This document shows positions 25,283 through 32,555 of a stretch of DNA of 40,546 nt, one piece after another. Under the pieces are notes generated by a model. That model did no database searches and had not been told where the DNA came from. It was given only the letters and a program-made list of their open reading frames with translations. Every line of letters starts with the position of its first letter. Positions within the stretch are counted from its first letter, which is position 1. Made by a program: the position numbers and the translations under genes. This DNA comes from Planctomycetota bacterium. Its GTDB lineage: Bacteria > Planctomycetota > UBA8742 > JACQVU01 > JANLHZ01. The stretch covers positions 1 through 40,546 of the forward strand of contig JANLHZ010000099.1 of NCBI GenBank assembly GCA_024653775.1, read 5' to 3'.

Positions 25283-26503
25283 TCAGTCCTCCAGCGGCTG
25301 GTCGAGGTCCAGATTCGAGTGCAACGCGAGCACTGCGTCCGCAAGTCTGTCCTTCGGAATTACCGCGGTTACGGCGGTTGTGCTGGAGGAAATCATATCG
25401 ATGTTGACGTCGATGTCGGCGAGGATTTTGAAAACCCCGCCGATGACTTCAGTGCTCGACGCGATGCCCTCGCCAATGACGGTGATCGTGCCGACGTTCT
25501 GCTCGCAGATGACTTCCCGCGCGCTGAGATTATCGCGAAGCGTCTCCGAGATTCCTTCCATCGCAGCGAGGTCGTTCGCGTCGATGATGAACGCCACGTC
25601 GTTGCGCCCCTTGTAGTTCTGGCTCTGGACGACGTACTTTACGTGGATGTTCTGCCCGCCGACGTGGGAAAAAATTTTCGCGGCGACGCCAGGCTGGTTC
25701 GGAACGCCTCTGACAACGACTTTCGCAACCTTGTCGCTCGAAGCAACCGCGCGAATGACGACCTTCTCCATATTTGTTCCTCCAATGAGCGTTCCGGGTT
25801 CTTCGGTGAAGCTGCTCCTGATGTGCAGCGGAATGCGATAGCGATACGCGATTTCGATCGCGCGCGGATGCATTTTAGCGCCGGCGTACGCCATCTCCAG
25901 CATTTCGTCGTAGCTCGCGTAGCGTATCGGACGGGCGTCCTTCACAATCCGCGGGTCCGCGGTGAGCATCGCGGGAACGTCCGTCAGAATTTCGCATACG
26001 TCCGCGTTGAAACACGCGGCGAGAGCGACCGCGGTAGTGTCCGACCCGCCCCGTCCAAGGGTGGTAATCTCTCGATGCTCGCCGAAACCCTGGAACCCGG
26101 CGACAATCGCGATCGTTCCTTCGCTCAGCGCCTCGCGGATTCGTCCGCCGCGGATTTCCTTGATCTTCGCGTTCTGGTGCACTCCGTCGGTGATGATCCC
26201 CACCTGGCTTCCGGTGAACGAGCGCGCCTTATGGCCGAGGTCGTTTATCGCCATCGCGACGAGCGCCATAGCGATCCTCTCCCCCGCGGTAAGAAGCATG
26301 TCCATCTCCCTGCGGTCTGGAGCGCCCGTGCAGACCTCCTTCGAAAGCCTGACAAGATCGTCGGTGCTCTTCCCCATTGCGGAAATGACCGCCATCACCT
26401 GAGAGTACTTCTCCTTCTGGCGAACGATCCTCTCCGCCACCCTGCGAATGTGCCCGGGCGTCGCGACCGACGTTCCACCGTACTTTTGAACTATCAGGGA
26501 CAT
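25283..26503 (-). CDS. lysC: Aspartate kinase, monofunctional, two ACT domains
   Basis: A 406-residue cytosolic kinase making aspartyl phosphate, the first step toward lysine (or diaminopimelate), threonine and methionine. The amino-acid-kinase fold shows KYGGTSV (Lys7-Val13), VAGFQG, TTLGRGGSDTTAVALAA and EILTDVPAMLTADPRIV. Two C-terminal ACT domains (about 262-335 and 340-400) with GVPNQPGVAAKIF and TEVIGGVFKILADIDVNIDM indicate feedback control by an end product such as lysine or threonine. Length is normal. The ribosome site is weak. No dapA, asd or hom is adjacent. The stop is followed by a heptamer array and its start region by a twin-hairpin repeat. Confidence 0.93.
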   Translation of the reverse strand: MSLIVQKYGGTSVATPGHIRRVAERIVRQKEKYSQVMAVISAMGKSTDDLVRLSKEVCTGAPDRREMDMLLTAGERIAMALVAMAINDLGHKARSFTGSQVGIITDGVHQNAKIKEIRGGRIREALSEGTIAIVAGFQGFGEHREITTLGRGGSDTTAVALAACFNADVCEILTDVPAMLTADPRIVKDARPIRYASYDEMLEMAYAGAKMHPRAIEIAYRYRIPLHIRSSFTEEPGTLIGGTNMEKVVIRAVASSDKVAKVVVRGVPNQPGVAAKIFSHVGGQNIHVKYVVQSQNYKGRNDVAFIIDANDLAAMEGISETLRDNLSAREVICEQNVGTITVIGEGIASSTEVIGGVFKILADIDVNIDMISSSTTAVTAVIPKDRLADAVLALHSNLDLDQPLED

Positions 26504-26536
26504 TTCGCGTATCGAAGTTTTGCGCGCTTTATGCGC

Positions 26537-26600
26537 GTGGCACGGTCATCCTGACCGTGAAAACACGGACGAGACGTCCGTGTCACGTGGTTCACCGAAC
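26537..26600. repeat. Twin-hairpin dispersed repeat, copy 3 (best preserved)
   Basis: Two perfect hairpins, CACGGTCA-TCC-TGACCGTG (26541-26559) and CACGGACG-AGA-CGTCCGTG (26564-26582), are enclosed by CGTGGC on the left and GTCACG on the right, which can pair with one wobble. The whole can fold as a three-way junction. It lies between aspartate kinase and the RsbW-like gene. Confidence 0.75.
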
Positions 26601-26732
26601 TTACACAAATTCGCGCGAACCTGCGAGGAAAGAATTACGCGGGAGATAATGTCACGAATCCTGCGCGATCGCAACCGTCAGCGTTCGTTTAATCTATCGG
26701 CCTCAGCGCCGATAGACGCAATAGTTCGCGAG

Positions 26733-27176
26733 TCAGTTCCGTCCCGCCGCCTCGGAGCGGATGTACTTGAGGCAGGTGATTACGTTCTCGCCGGTGTCGT
26801 CAAGGTGTTTGCGTTCGACCTTATCCATTATCCGCTCGATAAGATGGAGGCCGTAGCCGCGCTTGTCGCCGGATTTGATTTTCTGATCGAGCGTGCGGGT
26901 ATTCTTCTTCGGAGAGAGATAAGGCTCTCCGGTGTCCTTGAGCGAAATCTCGACGGCTTCATCGGTGATGCGGATCGAAATCTCGATCTCGTCGTCCGAA
27001 GGCGACTTGTACGCGTGGTTGATGATGTTCGACGCGGCTTCGTCGATCGCGATCAGAAGCTTCATTACGAGGTCGGACACCGCATGGTGCGACATGAACA
27101 GCCTCTCAAGCTCTTCCCGCAGATCAGCCAGATTTTTGGAATCGCTTTTGATTCTTATGGTGTGCAGTACTTCCAC
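26733..27176 (-). CDS. RsbW/SpoIIAB-like ATP-binding protein
   Basis: A protein of about 147 residues with a GHKL-type HATPase_c_2 domain, the fold of anti-sigma-factor serine kinases. The N box is AIDEAASNIINHAYK (Glu46, Asn50 from this start), the G1 region is LKDTGEPY and the G2 region is RGYGLHLIERIMD. Such kinases hold a sigma factor and phosphorylate an anti-anti-sigma partner; neither is present here, so its target is unknown. The open frame extends to a GTG at 27242 with no ribosome site. The GTG at 27176 follows AGGAAG closely and gives the usual family length and N-terminus (.TIRIKSDSKNLADLR), so it is preferred. Confidence 0.82.
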   Translation of the reverse strand: MEVLHTIRIKSDSKNLADLREELERLFMSHHAVSDLVMKLLIAIDEAASNIINHAYKSPSDDEIEISIRITDEAVEISLKDTGEPYLSPKKNTRTLDQKIKSGDKRGYGLHLIERIMDKVERKHLDDTGENVITCLKYIRSEAAGRN

Positions 27177-27553
27177 TAGCTTCCTGGGGCAACGAAGTTG
27201 TATGAATACGTACTGAGATTTCAATTGCGAATGTCGTGCCACTGAAGATAGATAATTGTATTACGCCTGTCAAGTGCTTTTTTCACACCCAAAAGGCCTA
27301 AAGTCGCCAATCGGCCAATACGCGGCGAATTCTGCACAGAAACGTCGTTCAAATTTATAATCGTTAGTGTACAAAAAAATGAACACACCTGAACAGATCC
27401 CGGGTCTATGAGTACGGACGTGTGGCACGGACGTCTCGTCCGTGAATTCCGGGAGTGCGGGTGTGTGGCGCTTCCGCCATCGTCCGTGGAAAGTAATACT
27501 CACGGGCAAGATGCCCGTGCCACGTCTGCGCTACCAGATCCCACGATAGTTTC
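27177..27553. other. Non-coding region with repeat cluster
   Basis: This gap separates the RsbW-like gene from the unknown 423-residue gene, both on the minus strand. It contains an AT-rich stretch (about 27243-27390) that may carry the promoter of the RsbW-like gene, then the twin-hairpin cluster at 27421-27525. A short minus-strand frame across the cluster is just repeat sequence. Confidence 0.5.
27421..27525. repeat. Twin-hairpin dispersed repeat, copy 4 (triple)
   Basis: Three hairpins in 105 bases: CACGGACG-TCT-CGTCCGTG (27426-27444), TGGCG-CTTC-CGCCA near 27466, and CACGGGCA-AGA-TGCCCGTG (27501-27519). GTGGCAC at the left and GTGCCAC at the right can close an outer stem. Confidence 0.7.
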
Positions 27554-28825
27554 TCATTTCCGGATGCTTCGGAACACGCGCTCTGCCCAGTAGCGATCGT
27601 CGGAATTCAGGAACGAAAGTGTCGAAATCGCAACTTCGCCCTTGCAGGCGGTTGTGCCGTGGAGCTCGGTCACGCCGTTTTTATCGAGGAGCTGGGTCGA
27701 AAACTTCGCGAAGGCCGTCCGATCTTTTTCCATTATTTCGACTACATCGTCCGGATTGTCGCCGTCCCCGATATTCAGCGCAGGAGCCTCCCCTTCGCCG
27801 AAGTATTTGATCGTCACGTAGACTTCGCGCGTGTCGTCGAAAGCGCGGAGCGTTTCGCGGTCTTCGAGCAATTCGAGCGCAAACAGCCCCTCGATGTCGA
27901 ATTTCCAGCCGCCGGGAAGGAGGACGCTCATATCCCGTCTGCGGTAGCCTATGGAAGGTTCCCGTCCGGATTCCGCGGCATTGTATTCGACCAGCTCGGC
28001 GAGTTCGTATTCCTCGCCTTCGAACTGAAGAAGCTCGTTCCATTCAGGGTACGGAAAATCGAGGGTCGGGTCCAGATCGTACGCCGTCTGGAGGTCCGCG
28101 AGAATCCGGCGCAGCGAATCTTCCTCCTCCTCATTGAACGGAGTTCTGTAGCAGCAGTCGATCCACATCATCGTCAGCGCCCGTTTCAGGTAGAACTCGG
28201 CGCCGAGTTCGGTATCCCACCACGGGAAGATGTCCGTCCCGGCTTCCGGATTTGCGATGACCCGTTCCATCCACGAGAGATCCCGATGACCGAGAGGGGT
28301 TGCGATGACGCCTTCGTGATCGAATATGAGCGCCTGCGGCAGCGCGATCTGGAATTTCCCGCCGTCCTCCTCCCGAAGTTCGACTATATGCGCGACGGTT
28401 CCGTGGAGGTGCCGGAACATCGCCAGAAGCACGCCATCGAAGTTTCCGGTGTCGAAATAACCTGTCGGATCTTTCAAGTTCGCATCGCCTTCAGTTCCAT
28501 CCCACACGATTCCGTACTTCTGTTCGATGGACTTTATCAGGTTGCAGAGATAGACGTGGTAACCCGGTCCGAGAGACGAGGTCAGGGACGAAACGCCGAC
28601 TCTCGATCCCGCGGACGCGGCGATAACGATCTCCGACAGCGGATGGAGCTTTACAAGTAGGCTCGGCCTTCCCTGGGAGTCCTTGCTCAGCGCGGATTCG
28701 ATCAGAGTTTCGGCGCAGATCGATCCGATGTACGACGAAACGTCCCGGAGCCACATTTCCGCCGCGGCGAGGGATTCATCTCCGCTCGAAGCGAAACTTC
28801 CTGTGAATGTGATTCCAACGGACAT
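27554..28825 (-). CDS. Unrecognised 423-residue protein
   Basis: A soluble-looking acidic protein with no signal peptide, membrane helix or motif I can name. It begins MSVGITFTGSFASS and has a short GVSSLTSSLGPGYH patch, a Trp-rich centre (SWMERVIANPE, FPWWDTELGAEFYLKRAL, MMWIDCCYR) followed by a helix that resembles a single TPR-like unit (DLQTAYDLDPTLDFPYPEW), and a C-terminal half of alternating beta-like segments (MSVLLPGGWKFDIEG, REVYVTIKYFG). Codon use is like its neighbours. The ribosome site is weak. It could be a conserved hypothetical of this lineage; function unknown. Confidence 0.7.
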   Translation of the reverse strand: MSVGITFTGSFASSGDESLAAAEMWLRDVSSYIGSICAETLIESALSKDSQGRPSLLVKLHPLSEIVIAASAGSRVGVSSLTSSLGPGYHVYLCNLIKSIEQKYGIVWDGTEGDANLKDPTGYFDTGNFDGVLLAMFRHLHGTVAHIVELREEDGGKFQIALPQALIFDHEGVIATPLGHRDLSWMERVIANPEAGTDIFPWWDTELGAEFYLKRALTMMWIDCCYRTPFNEEEEDSLRRILADLQTAYDLDPTLDFPYPEWNELLQFEGEEYELAELVEYNAAESGREPSIGYRRRDMSVLLPGGWKFDIEGLFALELLEDRETLRAFDDTREVYVTIKYFGEGEAPALNIGDGDNPDDVVEIMEKDRTAFAKFSTQLLDKNGVTELHGTTACKGEVAISTLSFLNSDDRYWAERVFRSIRK

Positions 28826-29013
28826 TTCGAGATCGCCTACAAAACAGGGACTTTAAATCACGAACACGGGAACTTTGAACCGTAATCGACGAAAAATTGC
28901 TTCCAGGTCGCGTATTTAGCTTTTGAATTTTGCGCTTCGGGGTGTTCAAATGTGGCGCGTCTGCGAATCCTCCCGAGAGAACCCCGCGCCCGCGGCGTTA
29001 GCCGCAAGAAGTT

Positions 29014-30975
29014 ATGAAGTTGCTTAAACTGTGTAGCATGAAAATTACCCGCTCCGGATTGCTTTTACTGACCTGGATCGTCGTCCTTACCTTCGCGTTC
29101 GCGCCTTCGTCGAGAGCCGAGAGCCGTGAGAGAGTCTCGCTCAAGTGGGAACTCGAGAAGAACGACGTCGTGGTCTATCGCACGTACAAGATCACGGGAG
29201 CGGACATCGTTAGCAACGTCGAAAAGGATATTTCGCGGCTATACTCGGTCTACGGGTACGACCTCAGCGATACGGGAGCGGGAATCGTCTACAAAACTTA
29301 TTCTCTCGCAGAGGCTTCGCTGGCTGTTGTTTGCAAACTTCCGGACAGACCAGCGCGCGAGGGAGATCGATACGAAGCAGGGTTCGAGTTCGCGGAAATC
29401 GAGGACGTCGCGCCGTTTGGCGCGAGGGCGCGGTACGAGTTCCTCGGAGAAATCGAACGCCCGGAGAGGCCCGGAGCCAAGTACCTCGGAATCAAGGGCG
29501 TCGCAGCGTTCTCCCACTCCGGACGGAATCCGAACGGCTCCTCCGAGCAGGTCGAGGGCGGCCAGATGGAGTTCGAAGTGTTTTTCAATCCGCGGGAGCA
29601 GATCGTCCATTCCCTTGTGTGGAACGTCCGGATAAAGTTGAAACGGACTTCGAATCAGGGCGAGCGGGAGTACATCGCGCACGACAGACTCGTTCGGATG
29701 AAAAAGTTTTCATATCGCTATCCGGAATTCCAGGCCGAGGTGGACACCGCGATCGACGGCTCTTCGGACGACAGCGTCAAAGGCGGCGTGGACTTCATCA
29801 TCGCCGGACGGAAGGACGACGGCACGTTTCTTCCGTACAGCAACTACAAGACCGGGCTGACGGCGCTGTGCCTTCTGACCCTGATAAAATCCGGCGTGAG
29901 CGCGCAGGATCCGGACATAATAAAAGGAATGAACTGGCTGCTCGCACAGCCCTTCGAGCACACGTACGAGGTCGGGATTTCGATTCTTGCGCTCGAGGCG
30001 TTCTACACTCCGCCTACCGAGGAGTATATGATGGAGCAGGGACTCGTCGACGATTACGTCCGCGCGCTGACTCCGCGAGATCGCAGGTGGATGCAGGATG
30101 CGGTCCACTGGCTGGTCGAAACCGATATTCAGGAGGGATACTGGGGCTACGGCTATGAGCCGATGGCGGAAACCGCTCCGGCTGACGCGAGGACTCCGGG
30201 GCCGGTTACGGGCGCACCGCAGAATCAGCCCGAACAGCCGGCGCTACCGGGCGCGGCCGTGAGACTCCCGAATATGAACGCAGAGGCCCACGGTGGCTCT
30301 CCCGACCACTCGAACAGCCAGTACGCGCTCCTCGGACTGAGCGCGGCTTCGAGGTGCGGAATCGAAGTCCCCGCGAGCGAATGGACGGAGTATCTTGAAT
30401 ACTACATAGGCGCGCAGGAACCTCGTGGCGAGCGGATCACGATGCCATTGCCCGCGGATGGAGTCCGAGGTGACGCGGACCCGAGACAGACAAGCGCCCG
30501 CGGCATCGGACAAGCCCAGTCGAGAGGATTCGGGTATCGGACGATGAACACTGCGAGCGGGTCCATGACCGCGGCGGGGATCGCGGGACTCGCGCTTCCG
30601 TTCTACGAACTTCGCGACCGGCAGATGCTGAATCCGCAGCTTCGCGGGCAGGCGGATCAATCCCTTCGCGACGCGGTCGCGTGGATGTACAAGAACTGGG
30701 ACGTAAGGCGAAATCCCGGTGGAAGCTCCTCCTGGTACTACTACTACCTTTATGGAATCGAGCGCGCGTGCGTACTTGCGGACGTCTTCTGGGTCGGCGA
30801 CCACGACTGGTACTTCGAAGGCGCGATGCAGCTTATTAAATCGCAATTCGAAGACGGCTCGTGGAGGGTCGGTCCGACGGGAAGCAAGGAAAGCAATCTC
30901 GTAAACACCTGCTTCGCACTTTTATTCCTTAAGCGCGCCACCACAAGGCCGCGGAGTCCGCAGAGCGGCCACTGA
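29014..30975 (+). CDS. Secreted alpha-toroid (prenyltransferase/squalene-oxidase-like) protein
   Basis: 653 residues with a signal peptide (core ITRSGLLLLTWIVVLTFAFA, cleavage near SRA-ES). Residues about 40-245 are beta-rich and of unknown type. From about 265 on, alpha/alpha-toroid repeats of the squalene-cyclase/terpenoid-cyclase-like fold appear: VDFIIAGRKDDGTFLPYSNYKTGLTALCLLTL, IIKGMNWLLAQPFE, YEVGISILALEAFY, and late SLRDAVAWMYKNW and WRVGPTG. The catalytic DXDD or QW-type cyclase motifs are not evident, so it is probably a structural or binding homologue, as in many planctomycete-like secretomes. A Pro/Ala/Gln linker lies near residues 390-415. An alternative ATG at 29038 would still leave the signal peptide. 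A 25-codon frame overlaps the start. Confidence 0.8.
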   Translation: MKLLKLCSMKITRSGLLLLTWIVVLTFAFAPSSRAESRERVSLKWELEKNDVVVYRTYKITGADIVSNVEKDISRLYSVYGYDLSDTGAGIVYKTYSLAEASLAVVCKLPDRPAREGDRYEAGFEFAEIEDVAPFGARARYEFLGEIERPERPGAKYLGIKGVAAFSHSGRNPNGSSEQVEGGQMEFEVFFNPREQIVHSLVWNVRIKLKRTSNQGEREYIAHDRLVRMKKFSYRYPEFQAEVDTAIDGSSDDSVKGGVDFIIAGRKDDGTFLPYSNYKTGLTALCLLTLIKSGVSAQDPDIIKGMNWLLAQPFEHTYEVGISILALEAFYTPPTEEYMMEQGLVDDYVRALTPRDRRWMQDAVHWLVETDIQEGYWGYGYEPMAETAPADARTPGPVTGAPQNQPEQPALPGAAVRLPNMNAEAHGGSPDHSNSQYALLGLSAASRCGIEVPASEWTEYLEYYIGAQEPRGERITMPLPADGVRGDADPRQTSARGIGQAQSRGFGYRTMNTASGSMTAAGIAGLALPFYELRDRQMLNPQLRGQADQSLRDAVAWMYKNWDVRRNPGGSSSWYYYYLYGIERACVLADVFWVGDHDWYFEGAMQLIKSQFEDGSWRVGPTGSKESNLVNTCFALLFLKRATTRPRSPQSGH

Positions 30976-31050
30976 ATCCGGATTTCGGATTTGGATCCGG
31001 ATTCAAAAATCAGATAACTCCAACTAATCGCCAACCACCAACAACTAACC
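30976..31050. repeat. Degenerate heptamer arrays after the toroid gene
   Basis: AATCCGG, ATTTCGG, then hexamer-like ATTTGG, ATCCGG start at the stop codon. A second degenerate run CCAACTA, ATCGCCA, ACCACCA, ACAACTA follows before the ABC ATPase gene. The period is close to 7 bp with slippage. Confidence 0.5.
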
Positions 31051-31064
31051 CCGAAGCTGAAACC

Positions 31065-32000
31065 ATGACTCCAGACGTAACCGTTGCCGCGTACGAAATC
31101 ACGAAAAGGTTCGGTGATTTCACAGCGATAGATAAGGTCAGCTTCGAGTTCGGCCCTGGGAAGATCCACGGGATCATAGGTCCGAACGGCGCTGGTAAAA
31201 CCACGACGATCCGCTCGCTGATGCACATACTGATTCCGGACGAAGGGAGGGTGGAACTGCTCGGAAAGCCGGTTACGAACGACACGCTTTCGAGGGTCGG
31301 CTATCTTCCGGAGGAACGCGGGCTGTACAAGAAGATGACGGTCAAGGCGATGCTGAGGTTCTTCGCGAGTCTGAAGGGACTGACAAACGCTGACGTCGAT
31401 CCGCTGATCGACGTATGGCTAACGAATTTTGGTCTCGACGAATGGAAGAATCGCAAAGTCGAAAGCCTTTCAAAGGGGATGGGGCAGAAAGTGCAGTTTC
31501 TCGCGACAGTTCTGCATAGTCCCGACGTTCTGATCCTCGATGAACCTTTCAGCGGCCTCGATCCGGTAAACACGGAGTTCATGATTTCAGTGATCGAAAA
31601 GTTTCGCGCGGAAGGCAAAACGATTCTTTTCAGCACCCACGTAATGGAGCAGGCCGAGAAGCTCTGCGACGATATTCTGATGATCCATCGCGGGAAAGTC
31701 GTCATTCGCGACACGATCTCCGCAATCAAGGAGCAGTTCGCGCAGAACGCGTTCGAAGTCGAACTCGATGGCGACGGCAAGTTCCTGAACGACCTCGACG
31801 AGGTCGCGGAAGTTCACTTCGCCGAAGAAAACGGCGGTCTGGTTTATGATGTCGAACTCAAAGAAGATCGGAGCAGCCGGGAGCTTCTTGGCTCGATAAT
31901 CGCTCACGCGGGGGTAAAGCGGTTCGAACGAAGGACGCCATCCTTGCACGATATTTTCATCGCGCTTGTGGGGGATGAAGCAAAAGTAGCGACACGCTGA
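31065..32000 (+). CDS. ABC transporter ATPase (NatA/CcmA type), orphan
   Basis: A 311-residue cytoplasmic ATPase subunit for an ABC-2 exporter. Walker A GPNGAGKTTT (about 39-48), VGYLPEERGLYKKMTV with the Q-loop-region signature typical of NatA-like ATPases, the ABC signature SLSKGMGQKVQ, Walker B VLILDEPFSGLDP and switch His in STHVMEQAE are all intact. The about 80 C-terminal residues fit the DUF4162 extension. NatA-type genes normally precede a membrane permease; here the stop codon touches, with zero bases between, the stop of a convergent small HTH gene, and no permease lies in the window. The ribosome site is weak. It may serve a distant permease or be a broken pair. Confidence 0.9.
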   Translation: MTPDVTVAAYEITKRFGDFTAIDKVSFEFGPGKIHGIIGPNGAGKTTTIRSLMHILIPDEGRVELLGKPVTNDTLSRVGYLPEERGLYKKMTVKAMLRFFASLKGLTNADVDPLIDVWLTNFGLDEWKNRKVESLSKGMGQKVQFLATVLHSPDVLILDEPFSGLDPVNTEFMISVIEKFRAEGKTILFSTHVMEQAEKLCDDILMIHRGKVVIRDTISAIKEQFAQNAFEVELDGDGKFLNDLDEVAEVHFAEENGGLVYDVELKEDRSSRELLGSIIAHAGVKRFERRTPSLHDIFIALVGDEAKVATR

Positions 32001-32336
32001 TCAGGAAGCGGATTCGCCCAGAACCGCCCAGCCCTTGCCGGAGGCGAAAAGGAAGCCGTCCCGTCCCATAGCGAGCCACGCGGGTGCCTGGTTCTTGCTG
32101 ATCTCCCTGAATATGGCCGCTGCGTCGGCATCTCCATTAACGGCTCTTGTTAGAAGGTTGACGAGTAGTTCGATCCGTTCCAAGTGTCGTTTGTGCGGAT
32201 AATGAACCCGCTCGATCCACCTTCCGACAGTCGGATTAGTAACGGCAAGCAACTGCGCGACGTTGTACATTGAATCGTTTTCTCCAAGCTGAAGGAGCAG
32301 TTTTCTTATCTTCGCGATGCTAGCAGGAACGTCCAT
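32001..32336 (-). CDS. Small HTH protein of a GRDGF family (paralogue 2)
   Basis: A 111-residue protein homologous over its length to the one at 12897-13274. It has an N-terminal helix pair, an HTH (YNVAQLLAVTNPTVGRWIER then HYPHKRHLERIELLVNLL), the A.NGDADAAAI segment and the terminal block WLAMGRDGFLFASGKGW. The conserved GRDGF turn follows the DNA-binding half and may form a small partner or ligand site; that is inference. GAGAGG is 5 bases before the ATG. Its stop abuts that of the ABC ATPase gene. A site shared with the 147-bp repeat lies 57 bases upstream. Confidence 0.72.
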   Translation of the reverse strand: MDVPASIAKIRKLLLQLGENDSMYNVAQLLAVTNPTVGRWIERVHYPHKRHLERIELLVNLLTRAVNGDADAAAIFREISKNQAPAWLAMGRDGFLFASGKGWAVLGESAS

Positions 32337-32392
32337 TTTTACCTCTCATCCCATAAATAAGACAGTTAGAAAAAATTAAATTGATTTTATCA

Positions 32393-32419
32393 TTTATCTG
32401 CGTTTCACACTGATACTCG
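32393..32419 (-). repeat. Exact 27-bp core of the 147-bp repeat, third copy
   Basis: The reverse complement of the core at 23518-23544 and 23665-23691, identical at all 27 positions, about 57 to 83 bases upstream of HTH gene 2. Flanks do not align well, so the core itself is the conserved part. Confidence 0.75.
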
Positions 32420-32555
32420 TATACAGTCAACGATTCTAAGTGGTCATTATATTTGCAGTATATCACTCCTTATGAATGTTTTACAACCGACGGGATTGGA
32501 AATGTAGACGATTGTCGTCGGTGTCTCATCCTTAATTCTACTTTCCGGGAAGGCT

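Noticed and set aside
27270-27509. A 79-codon minus-strand frame
   Set aside because: It is translation of the hairpin cluster at 27421-27525 and has no ribosome site or protein-like composition.
28950-29027. 25-codon frame overlapping the start of the toroid gene
   Set aside because: No ribosome site and no attenuation-type codon run or alternative hairpins; most likely chance, though a coupled leader peptide is not excluded.
32456-32475. AAGGAG-like ribosome site on the minus strand
   Set aside because: No start codon lies at suitable spacing with a sustained frame after it.
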